Shown here: positions 10,788 through 20,991 of the stretch, one piece after another | Layout: every line of letters begins with the position of its first letter | Numbering within the stretch: the stretch's first letter is position 1 | Origin: Coffea arabica | Lineage: Eukaryota > Streptophyta > Magnoliopsida > Gentianales > Rubiaceae | Length of the DNA stretch: 64,000 nucleotides | Assembly: GCF_036785885.1 (NCBI RefSeq) | Contig: NC_092329.1 | Coordinates: 9,936,001-10,000,000 of the forward strand | Direction: 5' to 3' | The notes under the pieces: generated by a model | The model's input: the letters and a program-made list of their open reading frames with translations, nothing else | Told to the model about the DNA's origin: nothing | The model's database searches: none | Position numbers and translations under genes: made by a program

Positions 10788-12461
10788 TGAAAGGGTGCAT
10801 TTTAGTGGAATATTTTGAGCATTATTGCACAATTATTTGGTTAAATATTTCATTAATTGGGTGGATTTTTCTAAGATACGATTTTGGTGCCAATTGCAGG
10901 ATTTGATGCTGAAAAATGCTTAAAATTGAAATTCAGAAGATTTGTCGTACGGGGGGCACTTCAAACAGTGGGATCCACTTGAGAAGTTGAAGAAACTAAA
11001 TTGTAATAGACACTATTTTATTTTACTTTAGGAAGTCTTGTTTTAATTTTTTAATACCAATTTCTGATAAGGGAAAATCCTCTCCGTGAATTTCGGTGGG
11101 ACCAAGACAAAAAGAGGGGAGTATTAGACTCAGGAGGTCGGCTTTGCTTAGAGAATTAATTCTTCGTCTGGCTTAGGTTTCTTTTCGTTCTTTGTAGCTT
11201 TTGAATGGGGTGGCCCGTAGCTCCGTAAAAGAATCAGGGGACACAAGCCCCAATTGTTGACTTTGCAAATAGCTTTTCCAATTGTATTGACCAAATTGAG
11301 TAAGAAGCAATTGAAAAAAGCTTTTCCTCGTAGCATTGTGAGCAATTAGGAGGCAGCCGCCATTGTGGACTCGTTGGCTTTGCCGTTCATTTGGGTTTTG
11401 ACCGAAACTGGAAGACAGCACCAGACCGTCGTATTTGTATGCTTTGGAGAACAATTGGGAGCAATAAAAATTCATTGCGTTTCTCTTTTGGCGTTGACCG
11501 AAGTAGGGAAATTGATCTGAAAACTTTTCCAAACTCCACACGCGTGGCTTGTTCTCTAATTATGGGGAACTAAATTCCTAATTCTAGTCAAGGGGGCAAT
11601 TAACAAATTGGTTCGATAATTACTGTGAGATCTAAGTCGCTTTTAATTATTTCTTTCAATTATCGGTATTTATATGCTTCCTGCTTTTAATTGCTATAAC
11701 TTTTGTGTATGATTGATTAGTGCGCAATAATTAATTGTTCATATAGGCTATTATGCTAATTAGGGGTAATTGAATCCGTAATTGTTCGAATATCCTTATC
11801 TGAGTAGCAACTGGCGTAATTGGGTTTATGTCAGGGAGACGTATAATCTAATTTAAACGAACCTCGTAGCGTATTTGCTAGTAAGGATTGGGCATTTCTA
11901 ATTATTAATGCAATCTAGAGATTAAATTCTATAGTCGTACTTAGAGTTATTTTTGGGTTAGAGAAATAGTTAACGGTCGTACCTTAACTATCGAGAAATT
12001 AAGGAAGGGTTGGTTGTTTATCGCGTGCATGGCAACTATAACCAATCTATAAATAATTGTTTGAATTATTTTGCATCGATGATCAGTGCCTGAACCGTTT
12101 CTGAAGTGTACCCTTGACTAGAACTCTCCTAATTATTTCTTTTAGTTAATTACTTTTTGCAGTTAAATTATTTAGTTAACTTTTAATTCTAAAGCCCCCC
12201 ATCAATCTTGACTTGAAAAGAAATAAATTTCTCCCCAGTCGCTGAGGAGACGACCCTGCTTGCCACTGTCTACTAGTTAGTGAATTCAGTTAAATAATTA
12301 ATTCAGGTATATCGCATTAAGCAAACTTTTCGGGAACATGGTGAATCAAGTAACCCATTGCACACTTAGAGTCCCTGCTTCAATACTAGAATTGATTATT
12401 GACTGTTTCAGGTGGTAGTTAGGTTTTATTTATTATTATCGCACAGGTTCGGCACCTGTCA
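10788..12461 (+). repeat. Athila-1 5' LTR
   Basis: 1674 bp; begins TGAAAGGGTG and ends CACCTGTCA. Pairs with 22313-23994 along its whole length. I did not identify a convincing TATA box. Confidence 0.92.
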
Positions 12462-12466
12462 ATTTT

Positions 12467-12484
12467 TGCCGCCGTTGCCGGGGA
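12467..12484 (+). promoter_or_regulatory. Athila-1 primer-binding site (mutated)
   Basis: Lies 5 bp after the 5' LTR and reads TGCCGCCGTTGCCGGGGA. The younger Athila-2 has TGGCGCCGTTGCCGGGGA at the same place, the form reported as complementary to tRNA-Asp in Athila elements. One base differs here. Confidence 0.75.
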
Positions 12485-12545
12485 CTGGCGTTTGAAATAT
12501 TTATTTCATTTTGGGTTTAGTTTTTTTTGATATTTTTGCTAGTTT

Positions 12546-13841
12546 ATGCCCCGTTCTTCTCGCACAGGTAAATTGATATACGATTTTGAGATTGAGAAGG
12601 CAGCGCGTAGGCGAAGGCAAGAGACCAGGAGACGTAAAGAAGGGCAAGTATCTACTGCAAACGAGTCAATAGAAGACAAATTTAGCATGGCTAACACCCA
12701 AACATTAAGGGAGTTGGCTATCCCGGAGTTGACTCACCAGCCCTTGTGCATCACATTTCCCACTTTGGCTGAGAATACCACTTTCGAGCTGAAGTCGGGG
12801 TTGATTCACCTCCTACCCTTGTTCCATGGTCTCTCTGGTGAAAAACCCTACAAACACGTCAAGGAATTCGAAGTGGTTTGCTCGAGCATGAAACCTTTTG
12901 GGTCATTGAAGAGCAAATTAGATTAAGAGCTTTCCTTTTCTTTCTCAAGGATGCAGCTAAAGATTGGCTATACTACCTACCCGCACGTAGCATTACCACA
13001 TGGGTACAATTGAAAAAGAAGTTTTTAGAAAAATTCTTTCCTGCATCCCGGGCTGCGAGTTTGAGGAAGGAGATATGCAGCATCAAACAGTATCCCGGAG
13101 AATCCTTATATGACTATTGAGAAAGATTCAACAAGTTGTACACTAGATACCCGCATCATCAAATTAGTGAACAACTGTTGATCCTGTACTTCTATGAAGG
13201 GCTCCAGTCAACTGATAGGAGCATCATTGATGCTGCAAGTGGAGGGGCACTGGCGAATAAGACGCCAAGAGAAGCATGGGAGCTTATTGAGTCAATGGCA
13301 GAAAATTCGCAGCAATTTGGCTTCCGTGAGAGCAACCCCACCCGTAGCATCAACGAGGTAGAGACGTCATCCATTCAACAGCAACTGTCGGAGTTGACGT
13401 CTGGTTAGACAATTAGCCGTGGGGAACGTGCAGCGAGCGAAGGTCTGTGGAATCTGCACAAGTGTGGACCACTGTACAGACACATGTCCCCTTTTGCAAG
13501 AGGATGGGGCTGAACATGTGAACATGGCCGGAGGCGTACTCGCACCTCGTAGGCAGTATGACCCATACTCCAACACGTACAATTCGAGTTGGAGAGACCA
13601 TCCCAATTTCAGTTATGGGAACAGGTCACAAAATTCATTCCCAAATCATCCACCAGGATTTCAGCAACCATGGCAAACAAAACCTCAACTCTCGTCCTCC
13701 AATTCAGGAAACTCTTTGGAGGATATTGTCAAAAGCCTAGCCACGACTACTACTCAGCTTCAACAGGAGATCAGATTCTTGACCACGAATACCGCTCAGC
13801 TCCAGCAGGAGACTAAAGCCTTAACCACGAGCACTATCTAA
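12546..13841 (+). pseudogene. Athila-1 gag (capsid and nucleocapsid), frameshifted
   Basis: Starts at ATG 12546 (MPRSSRTG), matching the gag start of Athila-2. The capsid part runs through the [13 protein letters not shown] and KDWLYYLP segments. The frame is lost near 12890 and resumes in another frame. A TGA at 13118-13120 replaces a Trp codon (WERF in Athila-2), and another shift follows near 13405. The nucleocapsid knuckle is still visible as CGICTSVDHCTDTC (CX2CX4HX4C) near 13448-13490, followed by a Gln-rich linker with repeated TTN-AQLQQET units. Gag would form the particle shell and bind genomic RNA. At least three independent lesions make it non-functional. Confidence 0.85.
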
Positions 13842-13859
13842 TTCTAGTAGGGCACCAAA

Positions 13860-14846
13860 GTGGGCATGAAAGACCAGGATGCTTTAATAAGCCAAATTGC
13901 AACTGCCATCAACCGCTTGGAGTTCCACGTTTATGAAAAATTGCTATCGCAACCCGAGGCAAATTCCAGAAATGTAAGTGCCATGACACTGAGGAGTGGC
14001 AAGGAAGTGGAGGGACCTAAAGTGAAAAATTCGAAGAGCAAAAATGAGGAAGAGATAGAAAAGGAGATTGAAGAGGAAGGGCGCATCCGCGAAGACTCTA
14101 AGGTAACATTCACTCCTTCACCTCTCATCAAATCTGACTTACCTTCTTTTCCTTGCAGGTTGGAGAAGACAAAGAAGGTAGAGAAGGAAAAAGAGCTTTT
14201 GGATGTGTTTCGGAAAGTAGATATCAACATCCCCTTGTTGAATGCAATCAAGTAGATACCGAAATATGTTAAATTTTTGAAGGACTTGTGCACCCACAAA
14301 AGAAAGTTAAGAGGAGATGAACGAGTGGCGGTGAGAGAAAATGTGTCGACAATACTCCAAAGAAAACTCCCTCCAAGGTGTGGGGACCCAGGTATGTTCA
14401 CAATTCCATGTAAAATAGGAGATACCTCGATTAGGAAAACGATGTTGCATTTAGGGGCGTCGATTAATGTTATGCCTAAAACTATTTATGCGTCTTTAAA
14501 TCTTGTGCCATTAAAAGGTACAAGTATTATAATCCAACTAGCAGACCATACCAACGCTTATTCAGAGGGATTAGTTGAAGATGTTTTGGTACAGGTCAAT
14601 CAGTTAGTCTTTCCTGCAGATTTCTATATCCTAGGCATGGGGGATGAAAGGTCACTAAATCCGTCACCTATTTTGTTAGATAGGCCATTTTTTAGCACTG
14701 TTAGGACAAAAATATATGTAAATGAGGGTATTTTGTCAATGAAATTTGATGGAAAAATGGTGAATTTTAATATTTTTGATGCGATGAAGTACTCGGATGA
14801 TACTAACTCTATTTTTGCTTTAAGTGTTATTGAGTCCCTTATGTAG
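13860..14846 (+). pseudogene. Athila-1 linker and aspartic protease, catalytic Asp replaced
   Basis: An acidic/basic linker ([11 protein letters not shown], then Glu/Lys-rich) leads into the protease. A TAG at 14253-14255 stands where Athila-2 has a Gln codon. The protease signature reads [11 protein letters not shown], while Athila-2 has [11 protein letters not shown]. The catalytic Asp codon is CAT at 14448-14450, so the enzyme would be inactive. A second TAG at 14844-14846 also replaces a Gln codon. The family role is cleavage of the Gag-Pol polyprotein. Confidence 0.82.
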
Positions 14847-14858
14847 GAAACGTTCGAA

Positions 14859-16591
14859 TTGGGTGGAGAAGATGCACTGGCAGTAGCTTTGGCCAAACAT
14901 CTTGAGTTGGGGGCAGTTTCTGATATAGAAATAAATGATGAGTTATACCATACGGTTGAAACTTTGCATTCGCTCCCACCAATTTCTCCGAGGTATGAGC
15001 TTGTTTCCCTCTTTGTACTAGAGACTCAAACAAAATTGTTGCCTTCTGTTGTGCAGGCACCCGAGTTGGAGTTTAAGCCTCTCTCAAAGCATTTGAAGTA
15101 TGCTTTTCTCGAAGACAAGGAGACACTGCCAGTCATCATATCTGCACACCTGTCACCTCATCTTCTTCGAGATCATAAGGAGGCGATTGGGTAGAGCATC
15201 GCAGACATCAAGGGAATTAGTCCATCCTTATGCATGCACCGGATACGGCTTGAGGATAATGCAAAGCCGGTAAGACAGGCGCAGCGAAGATTGAACCCAC
15301 TAATGATGGAGATAGTTAAAAAGGAGATACTAAAACTCCTGAAAGTGGGAATCATCTTAGCCATCTCAGACAGTCCCTGGGTGAGCCTTGTTCAAGTAGT
15401 CCCGAAAAAGGCGGGGGTTACGGTAGAAGAAAACCGGGAGGGAGAGATGGTCCCATTAAGGAAACCCACAGGATGGCGCCAGTGCATTGACTACCGATGA
15501 CTGAATGCCGTGGCGAAGAAGGACCGCTTCCCTCTCCCTTTTATTGATCAGATGATAGAAAGATTAGTTGGTCGTGTCTATTACTGTTTTTTTGATGGTT
15601 TGTCAAAGTATTTTCAGATCGCGATAACACCGGAGGACCAGGAGAAAATCACATTCACCTGCCCCTTTGGTACGTTTGCCTACCGGAGGATGCCTTTCGG
15701 CCTCTGCAATACTCTAACAACTTTTCAAAGGTGTATGGTGAGTATCTTTTCCGAATATGTAGAAAAGATTATTGAGGTGTTTATGAATAATTTTAGTGTG
15801 TATAGGGATAATTTTAATGAATGCCTTGATAATTTAGTTTAATTTTAAAAAAATGCATAGAAGCGAATTTAGTCCTTAATTGGGAGAAATGTCACTTCAT
15901 GGTGGAGCATGGTATTGTCTTAGGACATGTAATGTCGGCTAGAGGCATAGAGGTAGATAAACCGAAAGTCGATATTATTTTTGCTTTACCTTACCCCATA
16001 AGTGTACGGGAAGTGCTGTCCTTTTTGGGTCATGCAGGGTTCTACAGGAGATTTATCAACAATTTCTCCAAAATTGGAGCGCCCCTGTTTAAGTTGTTGT
16101 AAAAGGATATAGCATTTGACTTCACCGAGGAGTGCAGGATGACATTTGACAAATTGAAGGAATCGTTAACCTCACCGCCCGTCATCCAACCGCCGGACTG
16201 GAGCCTCCCATTTGAAATAATGTGTAACGCGAGTGACTATGCAGTGGGAGCAATGTTAGGGCAAAGAATTGGCAGGACGGCACATGCAATCTACTATGCA
16301 TCAAAGGCGTTGAATGGAGTTCAACTCAATTATTCTACAACGGAGAAAGAATTACTAGCTGTGATTCTTGTATTAGAAAAATTTAGACCTTATTTGTTAG
16401 ATGCAAAAGTAACAGTTTTCTCTGATCATGCAATCTTAAGGTACTTGATGACGAAGAAGGATGTAAAACCAAGGCTCATCAGATGGATCCTGCTCCTTCA
16501 AGAGTTCAACTTGGAGATTAAAGATAAAAGTGGGCCAGAGAATTTAGTTGCAGATCACTTTAGCCGCTTACTGACACATAAGAAAGAGTAA
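14859..16591 (+). pseudogene. Athila-1 reverse transcriptase and RNase H, both catalytic Asp of the RT box changed
   Basis: Continues in the protease frame ([12 protein letters not shown]) with TAG at 15192-15194 (a Trp codon in Athila-2) and TGA at 15498-15500. The RT palm is recognisable ([33 protein letters not shown]), but the active-site box reads FMNN instead of FMDD. Both Asp codons (15786-15791) are AAT. After a frameshift near 15842, RNase H follows at about 16190-16590 with [18 protein letters not shown] and [10 protein letters not shown]; the first Asp is also Asn here. A TAA at 16100-16102 replaces a Gln codon. The enzyme would be dead even with the stops ignored. Confidence 0.87.
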
Positions 16592-16594
16592 CCA

Positions 16595-17934
16595 TTGAGA
16601 GAGACATTTCCAGAGGAGCAACTCCTTGCCATTAATTCATTTGCACCCTGGTATTCTGACATTGTAAATTTCTTAGTGACTAATCAACTGCCTACAGGTT
16701 GGCCCAAGACTAAGAGAGACAAGTTAAAAAGTGATGTCAAATACTATATTTGGGACGACCCCTACCTGTGGAGGCAATGTTCTGATCAAATGCTAAGAAG
16801 GTGTGTAAGTGTAGGTGAATTCCACTCCATTTTAAATTTCTGTCATTTGTTTACATGTGGAAGGCATTTTGGGCCTAAAAAAACAGCTCGTAAAATGTTG
16901 GAGAGTGGCCTTTATTGGCCCACCTTTTTTAAAAATACGTACTTATTTTGTAAATCATGTAATAAGTGTCAAAGGGTGGAAAATATTTTTCGTAGGGACC
17001 AAATGCTCCAAACCCCCATGTTGTTTGTTGAAATTTTTATGTTTGGGGGATAGATTTTATGGGTCTCTTTCCCTTATCTTTTGGATTCGTATATATCTTA
17101 CGTGCTGTAAATTATGTCTCTAAGTGGGTGGAAGCAAAATCCATCTGTACTAATGATTCTAGAGTGGTTGCAGAGTTTCTCAAATCTAACATATTTGTCC
17201 GCTTTGAGATGCCGAGAGTTGTAGTAAGTGATAGGGGCATACACTTTTGTAATAAGATTATTGCTGCCCTGTTCCGAAAATATGGCGTGCTCTACAAGGT
17301 ATCTGCACCTTATCACCCGCAGACAAATGGGCAAGTCGAAGTGTCAAATTAAATCAATCTTGGAGAAGATGGTACACCCGGACAGGAAGGATTGGAGCTT
17401 GAAGTTAGAAGATGCACTGTGGGCGTACCGCACCGCGTATAAGACGCCGATTGGGATGTCCTCGTACAGACTTGTCTTCGGGAAGGCTTGTCATCTTCCC
17501 GTGGAGTTCGAACACAAGGCGTTTTGGGCGGTGAAGAATGCAACATGAACCTGGAAGAGGCGGGGGTCCAAAGGAAATTACAGCTACAAGAATTGGAGGA
17601 AATTAGGAATGAAGCATATGAGAATGTCACGATCTATAAGGAAAAAAGTAAAATCTTCCATGATCAGCAAGTTTCAAGGAAATCTTTTGTAGTAGGGCAA
17701 AAAGTCCTCTTGTATCACTCGAGACTTAAACTTTTTCCCGATAAATTGCATTTTCATTGGATTGGTCCCTATGTCGTTTCTAATGTGTTTCATTATGGTG
17801 CAGTGGAGATCCAAAGTTTAAAGACGGAGAAGAAATTTGTGGTGAATGACCATCGTCTCAAACCTTATTTTGAAGGATTCTCAGTTAAAGAAGTAGAAGT
17901 TGTACACCTCAAGGATCCAATTTATCTTGTTTGA
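16595..17934 (+). pseudogene. Athila-1 integrase, frameshifted
   Basis: Begins with the zinc-binding HHCC domain (CHLFTCGRHFGP ... CKSCNKCQR, 16840-16980). A shift and stop near 17053 remove the WGIDFMGP segment with the first catalytic Asp. The core continues as [19 protein letters not shown] (second Asp) and [12 protein letters not shown] (Glu) up to a stop at 17352. The C-terminal part resumes in another frame ([27 protein letters not shown]) and ends with a GPY-like KLHFHWIGPYVVSNVF and HRLKPYFEGF at 17700-17934. The native role is insertion of the cDNA into the genome. At least three frame breaks are visible. Confidence 0.85.
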
Positions 17935-18079
17935 GGGTTCCATCTGCGTCTAGCCAAAGACATTAAATAAAGGCGTTACTTGGGAGGCAACCCAAGACTA
18001 TTTGTTTTAGTTTTCGTACATTTTTGCAGTTTTATTTAAGTGTTAGTGTCATTTAGTAGTTTGTTGTTTGGTGGCAGGA

Positions 18080-18410
18080 AGTTGGCAGTTAGACGTGCCC
18101 ACGTTAAGTGGTCACGTCTAAGGAAAAGAGTTGGAAGGCGACGATCAGAAGACTCTATAGCAGTTAAGCGTGCCCACGCTAGGTAGTCACGTTTAAGGGA
18201 AGAAAGTTCTCGTCCGCGGTCAGAAGACTCTACAGTAGTTAGACGTGCCCACGCCAGATAGTCACGCCTAAGGAACTCAATTTTCGAAAATTGGTCAGAA
18301 GATTCTATAGCAGTTAGGCGTGGCCACGCCAGGTGGTCACGCTTAAAGTCAAAAATTTTGACAGATGATTAGAAGACTAGAGGGCAGTTAGGCGTGCCCA
18401 CACCTAAGAT
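18080..18410 (+). repeat. 75-bp tandem array of hairpins between pol and the envelope-position ORF
   Basis: Five copies of an inverted repeat begin at 18089, 18164, 18239, 18314 and 18388, so the period is 75, 75, 75 and 74 bp. Copy 1 is TTAGACGTG ... CACGTCTAA, a perfect 9-bp stem, and an inner CCAC/GTGG pair extends it. Copies 2 and 4 keep the stem with a G-U type change, copy 3 has one mismatch, and copy 5 is shortened. The spacers share a TCAGAAGA-TCTA element. It lies in the non-coding part of Athila-1 just after pol. Function unknown. Confidence 0.88.
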
Positions 18411-18479
18411 AGGGGTTCATTGTTTTGAAAAAAAAAAGTGTGAAAAGACCAAATTGCCCTTGAAAAAAAAAGAAAGAGA

Positions 18480-19250
18480 AAATTCAAGGACCCGTAGCCC
18501 TACTTCTCTTCTTTCTTTTCTTTTTCTTTCTTTCTTTCTTTTTCTTCTTCATTCTTTTCTTCTTGTTCGCCGCCGCCTTCGTCCGCCCTCCGCCGTTACC
18601 ACTGCTCTGTCGTCCACCAGCAAGCCTGCGCGCCCTTCTCTGGCCCATCGTGCGCTACTCCAGCTCCTCTCCAGGCGCGGCCCATCACGCGAGCAGCAGT
18701 AGCAGGCGCGCACCATCGCGACCGCCTTGCGAGCGATCTCCAAGCCACCGCGAGCAGCCAAGCGCGAGCTGAGCACACTCACCAGCAGGCTAGCACCCTT
18801 TTCCTTCGAGCCTCTTCGCGCGACAAGAGTAGCAGACCAGCAGCAGTCCACCAAGGTTGGTCCGCACGCCTCAGAGCAGCAGCCCAGCCCAGCAAGTTCC
18901 AGGCGCGAATAGCCCGCGAGTAGCCTGCGATCGAGCCCACCAAGCACGTAGCAGCACGTTTTCCTTCGTCTCGCACGTCTCCTCTGTGCGCCCTCAGTAC
19001 GCAGCAGACCCAGGCGCGCCTGCTCACCCTTCCTAGCACGAGCTTACGCGTTTCAGCACCAGGCGGGCTAGCCCACGCACCTCGCTGCCACCGCAAGCCG
19101 CCGCTCGCCCACCAGTCGCACGCTTCCTCCGCACACTCGTCATTCTCTTCCTCCACGCCAGCCTTGCAGCCCAGCGCACGGTGCCTTTTCACCCTGTTGT
19201 CGCCCCTACTCTCTACTTCATCCACTACCAGTCAAAAGCTCCGGTGATTT
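18480..19250 (+). other. Pyrimidine tract and GC-rich leader before the envelope-position ORF
   Basis: A CT-rich stretch (18500-18560) passes into about 670 bp that is clearly richer in G and C than the rest of Athila-1, with many GCGC, CAGC and CGCC words. Open frames of 100-150 codons exist on both strands but are low-complexity and show no domain. It may be an untranslated leader, a splice region for a subgenomic mRNA, or captured host sequence. I cannot decide between these. Confidence 0.5.
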
Positions 19251-19264
19251 CTTTGTAAATTTCT

Positions 19265-19375
19265 GTCACTTTAGCTGAGGCCAGATTGTTAATTTTTGTT
19301 TAGTTGAGGACAGATTTTTAATTTCGTAGCTAAGGCCAGATTTTTGATTTGCTAGTTGAGGACAGAAATTTTGTG
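19265..19375 (+). repeat. Short direct repeats (about 33 bp) in the Athila-1 leader
   Basis: Four degenerate units of GCTGAGG-CAGA-TTTTTAATTT type alternate as GAGGCCAGA and GAGGACAGA. A second weaker repeat, TTAATTAGTTTTTGGGG, recurs between 19470 and 19600. Confidence 0.65.
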
Positions 19376-19722
19376 CTTGTTTGGGTGCTGTGATACATTT
19401 GTGGTTGATTGTTGACTATTTGTTACATTTTGTGCTTAACCAGTGATATTTGGGGAAAGTGTTTACTCTAGTTGCCTGTTTAATTAGTTTTTGGGGAAAT
19501 TTTGATGTGTTTTTCTAATTAATTAATTTTTGGGGTAAAATCTGTAGTATTTGGGGGTCATTTTACTGTTTACATGCTTAATTAGTTTTTGGGGTGAGTT
19601 TATAGTCTGTTTTTGCAATTGTCTATGGTTGGGAGCTATATTTGGGACCCTTTACTGAGTCAGCTGCCTGTTGACCTCTTTTGTGCACCTTTACCTTGCC
19701 TCTGCCTTATCCAACAGACCAA

Positions 19723-20991
19723 ATGACCAAACCAAAGAATAAAGACAAGAGCAAACCTTCCACCTCCACCCCACAGCCTACGGTCCCCTTGGGTGGACCT
19801 GCCCCAGCGACTGGTTTGGGTGGGCCTCGGACTCGTCTTGGGCGGAATAGAAAAGTTCATATCTCTTTTCCGGCCCATTTTGACGGTCATTTGACCTTTA
19901 CCCGGGCTACCGATAAGGAGCGGTACGCCTTAGCGTGCATAAGGAAGATAATTCCTTGTAAATATATCCACGACCCTACACTTGATCAACTGAATCTTAG
20001 GGATGAGGTCACGAAGCATCTAGCTGACATAAGTTGGACCCGTTATGCTGCTATCATTCTACCTGCTTTTACTGAACTGACGTGGGAATTCTATGCTACG
20101 TTTGAGTTTAATATCCCTGATGAATTCTCCGTTACCACTCCTGGGATAGTGCAGTTTAGGTTAATGGGTAGAGAGTTCATCCAATCTATCACTAAATTTA
20201 ATTTGGCCCTTGGGTTCATTGACGTTTCCTACTCCCAGAGTGAGGAATATATGCATAGTCCGTGCAAATACTCGGATCCATTTTTCTCTCATAACATTGG
20301 TTATTGGAGAGAATTGTCGGTTGACCGACACAACTATGACCCCAGCCAGTCTAAGGCATCTTTTCTTAAGAGCCCCGCCTACCGTTATTTACATAGATTT
20401 ATAACTTACAGTTTCCCTGGTAGAAAGGATAGTTCGGGTACTTTGACCAAACCTGAATTCTTTTTCATTTGGTACATGGTTGCTCGGAGAAAGGTCAATT
20501 TGGGTTGCTGGTTTGCCCTCCACCTCCGAACTGTCTTAAGTAAGAAAAATAAGCCATTAATCTTAGGCTCATTTATCACTCAATTGGCTGTAAATCTTTG
20601 AGCTTTGGACTTGAATAATCATAATTTGCATCAGGCATGTATTATGGAACCCTAGATTTAGTTTGCTTGGAAAAAATGAGTCTTGTGCAACATGTAAATG
20701 GCGTTTTTCAGTACGCCCCCCGGGGCCAATCTATGTTGCTCCGAAGTGCAAAGCTTTCAAATCCACCACCTCGAAGGCTGATGGTCTTTCCACGGATGCC
20801 CCCGGATAGTCCTCTTCGGCCCCTCCACCGTCTTCCTCCGCCGATAGCCAGTTTGTAGCCCTTCGGTTCCAAATGCAGCACATGGACACTCGTATGGAGC
20901 GGATGGAGTTTCAAATGGCCGGAATGGCCCAGAATTTGGCGCAGTACCTCCACCACGTGGGTTTCCGCCCGCCCTTCCCTCCACGACCTTA
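19723..20991 (+). pseudogene. Athila envelope-position ORF (ATHILA ORF-1 family), broken near the end
   Basis: From ATG 19723 the frame is open for 292 codons to TGA 20599-20601. The product matches the style of the ATHILA ORF-1 family found after pol in Athila elements: a Pro/Thr-rich basic N-terminus, then AHFDGHLTFTRATDKERY, WEFYATFEFNIPDEFSVTTPG, VQFRLMGREF and a YRYLHRFITYSFPGRKDSSG segment. I see no signal peptide or clear membrane segment in this part. The original C-terminus is still readable in other frames to about 20991, including a Met/Gln-rich helix (FQMQHMDTRMERMEF) and FRPPFPPRP before a stop. The family's function is unproven; it occupies the place of a retroviral envelope gene. 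Confidence 0.75.

Noticed and set aside
11173..11541. 122-codon antisense ORF in the Athila-1 5' LTR, also present in the 3' LTR (22699-23067)
   Set aside because: The start codon is GTG, no domain is visible, and presence in both LTRs follows from their common origin. I do not count it as a gene.
13931..14401. Minus-strand ORFs across the Athila protease linkers (also 37305-37781)
   Set aside because: Antisense shadows of the charged linker, present only because the sense frame is open.
18080..18410. CRISPR-like appearance of the 75-bp array
   Set aside because: The units are repeat throughout with no unique spacers, and this is a plant retrotransposon.
18549..19225. Minus-strand ORFs of 130-148 codons in the GC-rich leader
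   Set aside because: Composition-driven, overlapping others on the plus strand, without domain or start-codon context.
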